Shown here one piece after another: positions 8,405 to 17,337 of a stretch of DNA of 62,038 nt (positions within the stretch are counted from its first letter, which is position 1; each line of letters begins with the position of its first letter). A model generated the notes under the pieces. The model searched no databases, was not told the origin of the DNA, and saw nothing but the letters and a program-made list of their open reading frames with translations. The DNA is taken from contig CAITNQ010000238.1 of the NCBI GenBank assembly GCA_903893785.1, forward strand, positions 1-62,038, in the 5' to 3' direction. The position numbers and the translations under genes were made by a program. The DNA is from an uncultured Gemmatimonadota bacterium. Lineage in GTDB: Bacteria; Latescibacterota; UBA2968; UBA8231.

Positions 8405-11400
8405 TGCTCACCCCTGTCATCACCCCGCCCAGTGGCAGCGGCGCGGGCGAAGAAACCGGTGAAATGCTGTCGCGTCGCGACCATCAACTCGTGCAACTCC
8501 AGGCGCAGTGTCTGGCCGTCGGGTTGCCCCAGGGCCCGGGCCAGGGCATCCAATTCACGACCATCGGGCAGGTCCTCCTCGCCGCGGTCGGTGTCGATGC
8601 GCATGGCGCGCGAGACCGACCGCAGGCGTTCGTAGGCCGCCAGCAGCGCATCGCCCTCGGCGGCCGGCACCAGACCGTGTTCCATCAGTCGATGCAGTGC
8701 CTGCCGGGTGCCGGTGCAGCGCAGGTCGCGGCAGCGACCTCCATGCTGCAGTTGCAGCAACTGGGCAACGAACTCGATGTCGACCAACCCGCCGGCGCCC
8801 CGCTTGACGTTGGTTCGCGGCGGCCGCCCCGTCTCGCCGCGGGGTTCCATGCGTCGGCGGATGCCAACCATCTCGTCTACCAGGGCATCGTCCACCGGAC
8901 GAAGGTAAACAAACCTTTCGATGGCGCGGTGCACCTGTCGTCCGAGGTCCGCGTCGCCCCAGACGACGCGGGCCCGCGAAAGGGCCAGTCGCTCCCACGC
9001 TGAGGCCCGGGTGGACAGGTAACGGCGGTAGCCCGCCAGGGACACCGCCAAGGGCGCACTGACGCCTTCAGGCCGCAGCCTCGCGTCCACCTGGTACAGG
9101 CGCTGTTCCTGGAGTTCGCGGATAGTCTGCTGCACCAGGGAGGCGACCAGTTGCCCGTTGGTCTGATGGCCCCGGCGGGCCGTGCCCTCGCGGCCGTACA
9201 CGAAGAAGACATCCAGGTCGGAACCGAAATCCAGTTCGCGCCCGCCCAGTTTGCCGGCTGCCAGGCACACGACACCTACCGGGCGGCCGGCTCCGTCTGC
9301 GGGCCGGCCGTGGCGGCGCACCAGAGCGCCCCAAGTGCGGTCGAGCACGCTGGCCAGGACCGTGGCCGCCAACTCGCTGAGCCCTGCATCCACTTCCTCG
9401 GGGGCCGCCAGGTCGAGCAGATCAAGCGCTCCCCAACGCAGGAGTTGGTGGTTACGCCACGCCGCCAGCGCCGCCGGTCCAACGGACCCTGTGGCCGGGG
9501 GTTCGTCCGCGGCGGGTTGGAGCGGCCCGGCCACCAGGCCCTCGATCAGTCCGGGGTCGCGCTGCATCAACTCGCACAGGAAGCGGCTGGCCCCGCACAG
9601 CGCCATCACCAGGCGCCGGAAAGCCGGACGCTGTGCCATCATCTCCAGGAAAGACCCAGGCGCGCCGTAGGCTTCCACCAGGCGCGCCAGACGGAGCAGG
9701 CACCCATCGGCATCGGGAGCCGCGGCCAACGAGGCCAGCAGGTCTGGCAGCAGCTCGGCCAGCGGTTGGCGCGACTGGCTGTAAAGGATAGAGGCGCCGG
9801 CTAGGCGAAGGAGCTGTCGGTGGGCGGCCTCGCCGTCGACGAGGCCGGCCCGCTCCAGGGCCGTTGCTGCCGCCGCCGCGCCCGGCTCGGCTTCCAGGAG
9901 CCAGTCCCAACCCGCGACCGCTGGCGCCGGGGCCGTGAAGATGCTGTCGTAGATGCGCCGCACCCGCTGCTGGTGCCCGTCTATCAGGGCCAGCAGGGCG
10001 TCGGCGTCCGGCAATCCGCAACGACGTGCCAGCGCACACTGCAGCGCCGGCTCAGCCGGCAGGGCGCAGGTCTGCTGACCGTCGATGGCCTGGATCAGGT
10101 TCTCCAGCCGGCGAAAGAACAGGTAAGCCCGACTGAGTACCGTCACCTCGTCCGCGCGCAGCGCCCCGAGGCGGCGCAGGCGCTGCAGGGCCCGGAGCGT
10201 GTCGCCCAGGCGCACGCGCAGGTCGGCTCGGCCGTGCAGCAACTGCAGGCACTGCGCGACAAACTCAATGTCGCGGATTCCGCCCGGATGCAGCTTGAGG
10301 TCGAGTCGGCCGGCGCCTCGTTGCCGGACGCGGGCCTCGATGCGCCGCTTGACCCGGGCAATCTCGTCTTGCGGGCGCACGTCCAGGCTAGCCGGGTACA
10401 CGAACGGCACCAGCAGGCGCCGGAACCGGGCGCCCAGACGTGCCGATCCCGCTGCCGTGCGCGCTTTGATCAGCATCTGGCGCTCCCACAGCTCGCCGCG
10501 GGTTTCGTAGTACGTCCAGCAGGCCCGCAGGGAGCGCACCAACGCCCCGGAAGAACCCTCGGGGCGTAAACGCATGTCGACCCGGTACAAGAACCCTTCG
10601 GCCGTGGTGGCGGTCAGTGCCTGCACCAGGCCAGCACCCAGCCGGGTGAAGAATTCGCCGTTGGTCACCGGCAACCGGCCGTCGGTGGTCCCCTCTTCGT
10701 CGTACACGAACATCAGGTCGATGTCCGAGCTGTAGTTGAGTTCCTCGCCGCCGAGTTTGCCCAGGGCGATGACGACGAACTGCGCGGGTTGGCCGGCGGC
10801 ACCTCGCGGTCGGCCGTGACGCGCCTCCAGATCCGTCCGCAGCCGTTCGAGCACCAAGGCCAGCACCGCGTCCGCCAGCGCCGACAGGTCGCGGCCGGTG
10901 CGAATCACGGATTGCCGGGCCAGCACGGCGGCCGCTCCCAGACGCAGCAGCTGACGGCGGTGAGCGCGGCGCAGGCGTTCCAGCCACGCCTCCAAAGGGC
11001 CCTGGCCGGCCTGGCGGTGGAGCGTCTGGCGCAGTTCGCTGCGGCCCGGGGCACGCGCCAGGCCGCCTTCGTCCTCGAACAGCGGGTACAGCTGCTCCGG
11101 GTCGCGGACCAGGATGTCGGCGAGGAAGTTGCTACTGCACAGCAGCTGCGCCAACCCTTCGGCGAAGGCGGGCTCCGTCTCCAGCCGGGCATACAGGCCG
11201 CTGCGAGTACCGGTAGCCGATACATAGCGGTCCAGGTGGCGCAGTCCCTGGTCCGCGTTGCCGGCCAGCGCCAGTTCCACCAGCATGGGCGCCGGCAGCG
11301 GGATGAGGAACTGCGGTACCCCCGCCAGGCGGTCCAGGGTCTGGACCGCCACCTCGGGCTGGCTGAACCCCAGGCGGGACAGCAACCGGCCGGCGGCCGC

Positions 11401-11481
11401 GGCCGGGCAGCTGAGCGCTTCCCGGGCCAGGGCCACCATGGCTTCGTCACCGGCGGCCCCGGGCCGCCAGACGGCTCGCAT
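8401..11481 (-). CDS. glnE: bifunctional glutamine synthetase adenylyltransferase/deadenylase
   Basis: 1026 residues from ATG at 11481, just after the glnB stop and with a G-rich ribosome-binding site; the open frame further upstream would run through glnB. There are two nucleotidyltransferase domains in the GlnE order. The first (deadenylating) shows ALGKLGGEELNYSSDIDL near residue 240. The second (adenylylating) shows AAGKLGGRELDFGSDLDV near 745. Each is followed by a helical GlnD/GlnE-type region (PGGIRDIEFVAQ; GAGGLVDIEFVAQ). The enzyme switches glutamine synthetase off and on by AMP addition and removal, guided by PII. The glnB-glnE pairing supports the call. No glutamine synthetase gene is in the window. 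Confidence 0.95.
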   Translation of the reverse strand: MRAVWRPGAAGDEAMVALAREALSCPAAAAGRLLSRLGFSQPEVAVQTLDRLAGVPQFLIPLPAPMLVELALAGNADQGLRHLDRYVSATGTRSGLYARLETEPAFAEGLAQLLCSSNFLADILVRDPEQLYPLFEDEGGLARAPGRSELRQTLHRQAGQGPLEAWLERLRRAHRRQLLRLGAAAVLARQSVIRTGRDLSALADAVLALVLERLRTDLEARHGRPRGAAGQPAQFVVIALGKLGGEELNYSSDIDLMFVYDEEGTTDGRLPVTNGEFFTRLGAGLVQALTATTAEGFLYRVDMRLRPEGSSGALVRSLRACWTYYETRGELWERQMLIKARTAAGSARLGARFRRLLVPFVYPASLDVRPQDEIARVKRRIEARVRQRGAGRLDLKLHPGGIRDIEFVAQCLQLLHGRADLRVRLGDTLRALQRLRRLGALRADEVTVLSRAYLFFRRLENLIQAIDGQQTCALPAEPALQCALARRCGLPDADALLALIDGHQQRVRRIYDSIFTAPAPAVAGWDWLLEAEPGAAAAATALERAGLVDGEAAHRQLLRLAGASILYSQSRQPLAELLPDLLASLAAAPDADGCLLRLARLVEAYGAPGSFLEMMAQRPAFRRLVMALCGASRFLCELMQRDPGLIEGLVAGPLQPAADEPPATGSVGPAALAAWRNHQLLRWGALDLLDLAAPEEVDAGLSELAATVLASVLDRTWGALVRRHGRPADGAGRPVGVVCLAAGKLGGRELDFGSDLDVFFVYGREGTARRGHQTNGQLVASLVQQTIRELQEQRLYQVDARLRPEGVSAPLAVSLAGYRRYLSTRASAWERLALSRARVVWGDADLGRQVHRAIERFVYLRPVDDALVDEMVGIRRRMEPRGETGRPPRTNVKRGAGGLVDIEFVAQLLQLQHGGRCRDLRCTGTRQALHRLMEHGLVPAAEGDALLAAYERLRSVSRAMRIDTDRGEEDLPDGRELDALARALGQPDGQTLRLELHELMVATRQHFTGFFARAAATGRGDDRGEQ

Positions 11482-11492
11482 GCCCCCCCTGT

Positions 11493-11831
11493 TCAGAGGG
11501 CGTTCTCGCCGGTCTCGCCCGTGCGAACTCGGATGGCTTCGAGAACCTCGGACACGAACACCTTGCCGTCGCCCGGCTGGCCCGTCCGCGCCCCAGTGAG
11601 GATGGCGTCGACAGCGGCGTCCAGGTAGTCGTCGGCGACCACCAGCTCCAGGCGGATCTTGGGCAAGAAGTCGAGCCGGTACTCGGCACCGCGGTAGACC
11701 TCGGTGTGCCCCCGTTGGCGCCCGAAGCCGCGCACCTCGCTGGCCGACAGGCCGAGTACCCCCACCTCGGCCAAGGCCTGCTTGACTGCATCCAGCCGGA
11801 ACGGCCGGATGAATGCGACGATCCGCTTCAC
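11493..11831 (-). CDS. glnB: nitrogen regulatory protein PII
   Basis: 112 residues, standard PII length, starting at GTG 11831 after GAGGAG. The T-loop is complete, with Tyr46 and Tyr51 (GHTEVYRGAEY), so uridylylation at Tyr51 is possible. The B-loop region reads TGARTGQPGDGKVFV, the ATP/ADP and 2-oxoglutarate binding segment. The protein senses energy and carbon/nitrogen state and acts here most directly on GlnE, encoded 11 bases downstream. A candidate promoter lies about 90 bases upstream. No glnD or amtB is nearby. Confidence 0.95.
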   Translation of the reverse strand: MKRIVAFIRPFRLDAVKQALAEVGVLGLSASEVRGFGRQRGHTEVYRGAEYRLDFLPKIRLELVVADDYLDAAVDAILTGARTGQPGDGKVFVSEVLEAIRVRTGETGENAL

Positions 11832-11918
11832 GGTTACTCCTCGCTGCAAACAGGCCCCCCGTGGACCCTGGCCCTGGCGCCACCCGCCAGACGGGAGTCG
11901 GGGACCTGCCGTCAGACG

Positions 11919-11947
11919 AACTAGAGGGTCGACCCGGGGGATGTCAA
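11919..11947 (-). promoter_or_regulatory. possible sigma-70 promoter for glnB-glnE
   Basis: On the minus strand a perfect -35 TTGACA (11947-11942) is followed after 17 bases by CTAGTT (11924-11919), a poor -10. The position, about 90 bases before the glnB GTG, is sensible. I found no sigma-54 GG-N10-GC signature for nitrogen control in this 281-base spacer. Confidence 0.35.
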
Positions 11948-12112
11948 GCGTCCGAGACCGGGCCCACATCGGCCCGCGATCGCCGCCGCCGACGGGGTCA
12001 GGGCCCTTGCAGCCGCAGCCGAACGCCAGCTTATTTGGCCGGCGTCCCGCCCCGACCACGGCTCTGGTCGTGGCCGCTGGGTGGCCATCCGCTGTCGCGA
12101 AAGGGATCTACC

Positions 12113-12961
12113 ATGAAGGCCATGTTTGTCCTGACGCCCGCCGAGTCCAAACGGCTGATTGCCCGTGCGGTGGTCAAGCTGCCGGAGGTGCAGCGAGCCC
12201 TGCAGAACGCCTATGTCTGCGTGGTCGGCGGCACCACCAACGCGTTCATCGCCCAGGAACTGGCAGGGGTGTCGGTGCAGCCCCAGTGCTACACGGCCGG
12301 TACCAGCGTCAACCGCGTCGTGTGCGTCACCCCGCCGGCCAGCCGCGAGAAGGCCATTCCTCTGGTCCTGCACCGGGGCCAGGTGGTCAGTCTGACGCTG
12401 AAGCAGGTTTTTGAGGATTTCCACCTGGACACCGTGCTGATCAAGGGTGCCAACGCAGTGGATCCGGAAGGCCAGGTTGGCGTGATCACCTCCGGTTTCG
12501 ACGGCGGCACCGTGGCGGCCACCATCGGGTACATGACCTCCACGGGCATGAAGTACATCTTCCCGGTCGGCCTGGAGAAACTGGTGCCGTCGGTACCTGA
12601 GGCCGCCCGGTGGGCGGGAGCCAAGACGCTCGATTACTCGATGGGGGCCAACTTCGGCATGTACTGCCTGAGCAACGGCATCGTCGTGACCGAGATCCAG
12701 GCTCTTGAGATTCTCGCCGGGGTCGAGACCGTGCACGTGGCCTCGGGCGGCATCGGCGGGTCCGAGGGCGCCGTGATCCTGATCTCTGAGGGCGACGAGG
12801 CCGAGGTGCGACAGGCGATCGCCGCCGTGGAGGCCGTCAAGGGAGAACCGCCGGTGGCGGGTCTGAAAGGCGTCTGCAGCGAGTGCCCGTACGAACGGTG
12901 CACCTACAACGGCAAGAGCGAGGACGAGTTGCCGGCCTGGTTGCAGCAGCCGCGAAGCTGA
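12113..12961 (+). CDS. uncharacterised conserved protein with C-terminal CxxCx4C
   Basis: 282 residues. ATG 12113 was chosen over longer frames because the protein begins there with ordered sequence (MKAMFVLTPAESKRLIARAV). It looks like a soluble alpha/beta protein with glycine-rich turns (VCVVGGTTNAFIAQ near 40; FDGGTVAATIGY near 125; VASGGIGGSEGAVI near 210), which suggests nucleotide or cofactor binding. The end carries VCSECPYERC, a C-x2-C-x4-C group that could bind a metal or cluster. It resembles uncharacterised proteins found in anaerobic and thermophilic bacteria, but I cannot name a family. It is probably co-transcribed with the lyase gene 30 bases downstream. Confidence 0.6.
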   Translation: MKAMFVLTPAESKRLIARAVVKLPEVQRALQNAYVCVVGGTTNAFIAQELAGVSVQPQCYTAGTSVNRVVCVTPPASREKAIPLVLHRGQVVSLTLKQVFEDFHLDTVLIKGANAVDPEGQVGVITSGFDGGTVAATIGYMTSTGMKYIFPVGLEKLVPSVPEAARWAGAKTLDYSMGANFGMYCLSNGIVVTEIQALEILAGVETVHVASGGIGGSEGAVILISEGDEAEVRQAIAAVEAVKGEPPVAGLKGVCSECPYERCTYNGKSEDELPAWLQQPRS

Positions 12962-12991
12962 ACCGGCTGCCCATTCGACAAGGAGGGTTCG

Positions 12992-13921
12992 ATGGCTCGT
13001 CTTCCGGCGGTTCAGGACCTGCGCCAACGTTTCGCCGCGCGCGGCGTTTTCGTGTTTGTCATGACGCCATTCCTGGATGTGCGCGATCGCCGCGATCGGT
13101 TCGTGCCCGACCTGGTCGGCATGGAGGGCAATGCCCGCCACTTCGCCGGCATCGCCGGCGACCGCATGCTGGTGATCTGCGGCGGTTCAGGCGAATTCCA
13201 CTCGCTGCGACCGGCCGAAGTAGTGGAGCTAGGCCGTGCGGCGGCGGCCGGCGCCGGTGGTCGATGCCGCGTCATCCTAGGCGTGGGGGGCCCGACCCGG
13301 ACGGCGGTGAAGATGGCCGAGCAGGCCCAGGCCGCTGGGGTTGATGCGGTCCTGGTGATGCCCCATCCGCCCGAAGTCAAGCGCGGTGAAGCGGCTCTGT
13401 GGGAGCGCCATCGAGCCGTCGCGCGGGCTATCGATATCGGCATGCTGCCCTTCCGCGCCCCGGCACAGCTGCTCTCGGCCGGGCTGATCGCCAGGCTGGA
13501 ACAACTGCCCAATGTGGTGGCGGTGAAGGAGGAGAGCAACGCCGTTGACTGGGTGCGGACCGGCGTGCGCCTGACCGGTGGACGACTGCCCATCGTCACT
13601 GGCGGCAGCGAGAACATGGTCCCTTACTACTACCTGGCAGGTGCCGTCGGTTTTACCACCGGCATGGCCAACATCACCCTGGCCGCCTCCATCGCGCTGC
13701 ACGACGCGGCCCTGGCCGGCCGATGGCAGCAGGCCATGGAGTGGCGCGACTGGTTCGAGCCGCTGACCGATATGCGCGGCGCCTTGGGCACGCCGATGCT
13801 CAAGGGGGGCCTGGAAATGCTCGGGCTGGCGGGCGGACCGGTGCGCGACACGGGCGCCCGCCTCGATGCGTCCGGCCGCCGCCAGGTGCGCCGTCTGCTG
13901 CGGCAGAAGGGACTGCTGTAG
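12992..13921 (+). CDS. DapA-family class I lyase/dehydratase (DHDPS superfamily)
   Basis: 309 residues with AAGGAGG before ATG 12992. The family fold is clear: VFVFVMTPF at the first strand, ICGGSGEFHSL (the GGTGE-type substrate loop), VVAVKEESN carrying the Schiff-base lysine at about K180, and VTGGSEN near 205. Members condense or cleave pyruvate-type substrates, for example in lysine synthesis or sugar-acid dehydration. The strand that normally holds the catalytic tyrosine (ending YN or YH) reads GMLPFRAP, so that tyrosine appears to be replaced by Phe. This argues against true dihydrodipicolinate synthase and for a sugar-acid dehydratase such as the 5-dehydro-4-deoxyglucarate type, or an altered activity. 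Confidence 0.75.
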   Translation: MARLPAVQDLRQRFAARGVFVFVMTPFLDVRDRRDRFVPDLVGMEGNARHFAGIAGDRMLVICGGSGEFHSLRPAEVVELGRAAAAGAGGRCRVILGVGGPTRTAVKMAEQAQAAGVDAVLVMPHPPEVKRGEAALWERHRAVARAIDIGMLPFRAPAQLLSAGLIARLEQLPNVVAVKEESNAVDWVRTGVRLTGGRLPIVTGGSENMVPYYYLAGAVGFTTGMANITLAASIALHDAALAGRWQQAMEWRDWFEPLTDMRGALGTPMLKGGLEMLGLAGGPVRDTGARLDASGRRQVRRLLRQKGLL

Positions 13922-13925
13922 CCGG

Positions 13926-15119
13926 TCATCGGGTGTCGTTGTCCCGGCGTTGACGATCGATCTGGTCGTACTGGCGCGGGACGAAGACCATGAAGAAGGC
14001 CATCATCACGAAGACCACCACGGCCTCGCCGACCTGCAGGAGGGCGGCGAGGCCGGCCGCGTTCTTGAGCGCCAGCGCCGACAGCCCCAGCCAGAGCGTG
14101 ACGATGTAGATGACCAGCACGCTGCCCAGATTACCCAGGCGCAGGGCGGCCAGGCGATGGTGGAAGTGGTCGCGGCCGGTGAATTCCAACCACTGCCGCA
14201 GCGACCGCACCTGCCCGGCCCGGATCCGCATGACCGTGGTGAACGTCATGTCGAAGATGGGCACCCCCAGGATGAGCACGGGGACCAGCAACCGGGCCAC
14301 GTGCTGGCCCGCCCAGTCGCCGATGATGCCCAGCGCCGCGGCGGTGAACCCGATGAAGGTGCTGCCGGCATCACCCAGGAAAATCAGCGCGCGACGCCCC
14401 GGGCGCAGGTTGTAGGGCAGGAACCCCAGGCAGGCACCCAGCAGCGGCATGGATAGATAGACCATGAAATCGTGGTGGTTCTGCAGGGCCGCCAGGCCGA
14501 AGAACGCCGCGACGATGGCCATCATGCCGGCCGCCAGACCGTCCATGCCGTCGAGGAAATTGACGGCATTGGTGACGCCGATGACCCACAGCCCGGTCAG
14601 CAGCCATTCGGCCCCGTCCTGCCAGGCACCGGGCGGGAAAACGTTGACGGCCACGCCATGCTGCACCAGCACGGCAACCGCCACGACCTGCGCCGCCAGT
14701 TTCAGGTGCGCCGGCAGACCCCGCCAATCATCCACCATGCCGATGCCGAATACCAGCGCGCCGGCGACGACCACGCCCTTCAGTTCACGCGAGAAACTGA
14801 AGTTCCGGGTCACCGTGGCGGCAAAAGCCACAAACACCGCGACCCCCCCCAACAGGGCCGTGGGGGCTTCGTGGGCCTTGCGGCCACCCGGGATGTCCAG
14901 GATGCCCAGGCGGTGCGCCAGCCAGCCGGCTACCGGTGTGGCCACGAAGGCCAGCCCGGTGGCCAGGGCCAGCAGGAAGAGCCACCGCAGGTCGGCGTTG
15001 ACCAACCGCTGCGCCACCCCTTCCAGCGACAGTAGGACGACCAGAACCAGGACCGCCAGGTGGCCCCAGCGCGGCCGCCAGCTGGCCCGACGGGCCCCTG
15101 CCTGCCCGCCGTTCAACAT
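13926..15119 (-). CDS. WecA/MraY-type polyprenyl-phosphate glycosyl-1-phosphate transferase
   Basis: 397 residues with about ten or eleven membrane helices. Start ATG 15119 overlaps the upstream aminotransferase stop by seven bases; the open frame above it runs against that gene. Family signatures are in order: GMVDDWRGLP near 135, NFLDGMDGLAAG near 195, GDAGSTFIGF near 260 and HFHHRL near 325. These aspartates and histidines bind Mg2+ and the UDP-sugar. The reaction moves a sugar-1-phosphate onto undecaprenyl phosphate, the first step of O-antigen or capsule synthesis. The context (last gene of the polysaccharide operon, far from the dcw cluster) favours WecA over MraY. It could still be asked to serve as MraY, since none is seen in the dcw cluster. 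Confidence 0.85.
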   Translation of the reverse strand: MLNGGQAGARRASWRPRWGHLAVLVLVVLLSLEGVAQRLVNADLRWLFLLALATGLAFVATPVAGWLAHRLGILDIPGGRKAHEAPTALLGGVAVFVAFAATVTRNFSFSRELKGVVVAGALVFGIGMVDDWRGLPAHLKLAAQVVAVAVLVQHGVAVNVFPPGAWQDGAEWLLTGLWVIGVTNAVNFLDGMDGLAAGMMAIVAAFFGLAALQNHHDFMVYLSMPLLGACLGFLPYNLRPGRRALIFLGDAGSTFIGFTAAALGIIGDWAGQHVARLLVPVLILGVPIFDMTFTTVMRIRAGQVRSLRQWLEFTGRDHFHHRLAALRLGNLGSVLVIYIVTLWLGLSALALKNAAGLAALLQVGEAVVVFVMMAFFMVFVPRQYDQIDRQRRDNDTR

Positions 15120-16159
15120 GCCCGCCTGACGGCCTCGACCACGCGGTCGAACTCGCTCTCGGTCAGAGTGGGGTACAGGGGAAGGGACACGTTCTGCCTC
15201 CACGCCTGCGACGCCCCCGGGAATTGGGCGTCGGGCAGGCCAAGTTCGAGGTGCAGCGGGTTGGGCACGGGTCGGCGGGCGGCCACGCCACGCTGGTTCA
15301 CGACCTGCAGCAGGCCTGTGGCATCGTCGGGGGTCTGCACCACGTAGCGGTACCAGACGCGCTCGGTATCGGCGGCGGGAAGGGCCAGGCCCAGCCCGGC
15401 CAGGGCGGCGGCATAGCGAGCCGCCAGACGCCGACGAGAGGCGATGAAGTCGGGCAGGCGGTCCATCTGCACGCGGGCCACTGCCGCCGCCAGGTCGGTC
15501 ATTTTGGCGTTGAGGCGTGGCCGGTCCGCGGGTAGGCCGTCGTACGAGCGCTGCCCGCGGACGGCGGCGGCCAGATCGGCGTCGTGAGTCAGCACCATGC
15601 CGCCCTCGCCCGCGGCCACCAGTTTGGTGGCGTAGAAGGAGCACACGGCCACCGATCCGAGCGAACCCAGCGGCCGACCGCCGCGGGTGGCACCCAGGGC
15701 CATGGCGCAGTCTTCGACCACAGGGACGCCCAGAGCCGCGATGGCCGCCACCGGCGCTGCGGCGCCGAACAGGTGAGGCACAATGGCGGCCCGCACCCGG
15801 GGCCCGCAGCAGCGCCGCACGCGCTCGGCGTCCAGATTGCCGCTAGCCGGGTCGACATCGGCCACCACCGGTTGGGCTCCCACGGCCCAGACCGCGTGCA
15901 GCAGTGCGGTACAGGCGTAACTTGGCACGATGACCTGATCGCCTTGCCCCAGGCCAAGGGCGCTGAGGGCCAGCTGCAGCGCCGTCGTGCCCGACGACAC
16001 GGCCACCGCGTGGCGGCAGCCCGCCACGGCTGCCACGGCCGCCTCCAGGGCAGCCACCTCCGGCCCTTGGGCGAGGTGCCCGGCACGCACGACCCGGGCC
16101 GCCGCCATGGCTTCAGCCTCGCCCAGCGTTGGCCGTGAATGCGGTACGTCAGGGATCAC
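15113..16159 (-). CDS. DegT/DnrJ-family sugar aminotransferase
   Basis: 348 residues from GTG 16159, which overlaps the preceding stop as GTGA. PLP signatures: VSSGTTALQLAL near 54-65, VVEDCAMALGA near 147, and SFYATKLVAAGEGG with the Schiff-base lysine at K179. It is shorter at the C-terminus than the neighbour at 16156. A second aminotransferase in the same operon suggests that the glycan contains two different amino-sugars, or that one enzyme is retuned to another keto-sugar. The product would be a nucleotide-linked amino-sugar in the cytoplasm. Confidence 0.85.
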   Translation of the reverse strand: MIPDVPHSRPTLGEAEAMAAARVVRAGHLAQGPEVAALEAAVAAVAGCRHAVAVSSGTTALQLALSALGLGQGDQVIVPSYACTALLHAVWAVGAQPVVADVDPASGNLDAERVRRCCGPRVRAAIVPHLFGAAAPVAAIAALGVPVVEDCAMALGATRGGRPLGSLGSVAVCSFYATKLVAAGEGGMVLTHDADLAAAVRGQRSYDGLPADRPRLNAKMTDLAAAVARVQMDRLPDFIASRRRLAARYAAALAGLGLALPAADTERVWYRYVVQTPDDATGLLQVVNQRGVAARRPVPNPLHLELGLPDAQFPGASQAWRQNVSLPLYPTLTESEFDRVVEAVRRAC

Positions 16160-17265
16160 GCGTAGTGGCGCCGGATCTGCTCGACAACGAAGTCAACCTG
16201 GTCCTCGGTCATCTCCGGGAACATGGGCAGTGACAGAATCTCGCGGCAGGCCTGCTCACACACGGGCAGATCCCCCGGTCCAGCGCCGAAGGGCGCGAAC
16301 GCCGGGGTCAGATGCAGCGGATGCGGGTACTGTACCGCGGTCTGAATACTCGCTGCCTTCAGCGTCTCAGCCAGCGCCTCGCGATCCGGCACGCGGATCA
16401 CATACAGGTGGTAGACCGGTTCACAGTCGGGCGCCACGGCGGGCGTCAGCACCGGCGCCAACCCACGTAGCCCATCGCAGTACCGAGCCGCCAGCTGCCG
16501 GCGTCGAGCGTTACCGGCGTCCAAGTGCGGCAGTTTGACGCCCAGGACCGCGCCCTGGAACCCGTCCATGCGGTGGTTGTAGCCGACTTCGTTGTAACTG
16601 AACTTCTTCTTCGGGTCCTGACCATGGTTGCGCAGTTGGCGCAGGCGCTCCGCAAGGTTTTCGTCGTCGGTGGTAATCCCGCCGGCGTCCCCGTACGCGC
16701 CGAGGTTCTTGCCGGGGTAGAAGCTGAAGCAGCCCGCCAGGGCCAGGGCACCCGCACGCTGCCCGCGGTAACGCGCCCCGTGAGCCTGCGCCGCGTCCTC
16801 GATCACGGTCAGGCCATGGGCCTGGGCCACCTGCCACAGCGCCGCCATGTCGGCCGTCTGGCCGTAGATGTGGACCGGCAGCAGGGCCCGGGTCCGCGGG
16901 GTCAGCCGGGCGTTGACCGCCTCGGCATCGAGCGTGAAGTAGCGCGGATGGATATCGGCAAACACCGGCCGGGCCCCGACCTGCACAATGGCCTCAACGG
17001 TGGCGCCGAAGGTGTGGGGGGTGGTGATCACCTCGTCGCCCGGGCCAATGCCGGCGGCAGCCAGTGCCAGCTTGAGCGCGTCGGTGCCGTTGCTGACCGC
17101 CACGCAGCAGCGTGTGCCGCAGTACGCGGCAAAGGCGCGCTCGAAAGCTTCGACCTGGGGGCCCTGGATGAAGGAGCAGCGCTCGATGACCTCGGCCAGC
17201 GCCCGGTCGATCTCGGGCTTGAGCTGGCGGTACTGGATCTGCAGGTCGTTCATCGGCACGTGCAT
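16156..17265 (-). CDS. DegT/DnrJ-family sugar aminotransferase (WecE/ArnB-like)
   Basis: 369 residues, ATG 17265. It shows the full set of family motifs: VSNGTDALKLAL near 57, TTPHTFGATVEA near 81, PVHIYGQTADM, VIEDAAQAHGA near 154, and CFSFYPGKNLGAYGDAGG with K186 as the PLP lysine. The start region (MNDLQIQYRQLKPEID) matches typical UDP-keto-sugar aminotransferases. It likely makes a nucleotide-activated amino-sugar for the surface polysaccharide. The downstream gene begins inside its stop codon, so the two aminotransferases are translationally coupled. Confidence 0.9.
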   Translation of the reverse strand: MHVPMNDLQIQYRQLKPEIDRALAEVIERCSFIQGPQVEAFERAFAAYCGTRCCVAVSNGTDALKLALAAAGIGPGDEVITTPHTFGATVEAIVQVGARPVFADIHPRYFTLDAEAVNARLTPRTRALLPVHIYGQTADMAALWQVAQAHGLTVIEDAAQAHGARYRGQRAGALALAGCFSFYPGKNLGAYGDAGGITTDDENLAERLRQLRNHGQDPKKKFSYNEVGYNHRMDGFQGAVLGVKLPHLDAGNARRRQLAARYCDGLRGLAPVLTPAVAPDCEPVYHLYVIRVPDREALAETLKAASIQTAVQYPHPLHLTPAFAPFGAGPGDLPVCEQACREILSLPMFPEMTEDQVDFVVEQIRRHYA

Positions 17266-17284
17266 GGAGATTCTCCGTGGTGGT

Positions 17285-17299
17285 GCGAACCGGGTTCGC
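17285..17299. repeat. 15-base palindrome upstream of an aminotransferase gene
   Basis: The seven-base arms GCGAACC and GGTTCGC flank a single G, 20 bases before the ATG at 17265. It lies in the 72-base gap between the deacetylase and aminotransferase genes. It could be an operator or an mRNA hairpin affecting translation. No other copy was noticed in the window. Confidence 0.35.
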
Positions 17300-17337
17300 G
17301 TGGTTACGGGCAGCAGCGCCGGCGCGGGCGGGCGTGG

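Noticed and set aside
11482..11883. 134-codon extension at the start of glnE
   Set aside because: It lies entirely over glnB in another frame; GlnE has its normal length from 11481.
11832..12112. Sigma-54 promoter for nitrogen control of glnB
   Set aside because: No GG-N10-GC element with acceptable flanks was found in this spacer.
13926..15119. Reading the WecA-type transferase as the missing MraY
   Set aside because: It is the last gene of the polysaccharide operon and its HFHHRL motif and context fit WecA-type enzymes; a dual role cannot be excluded.
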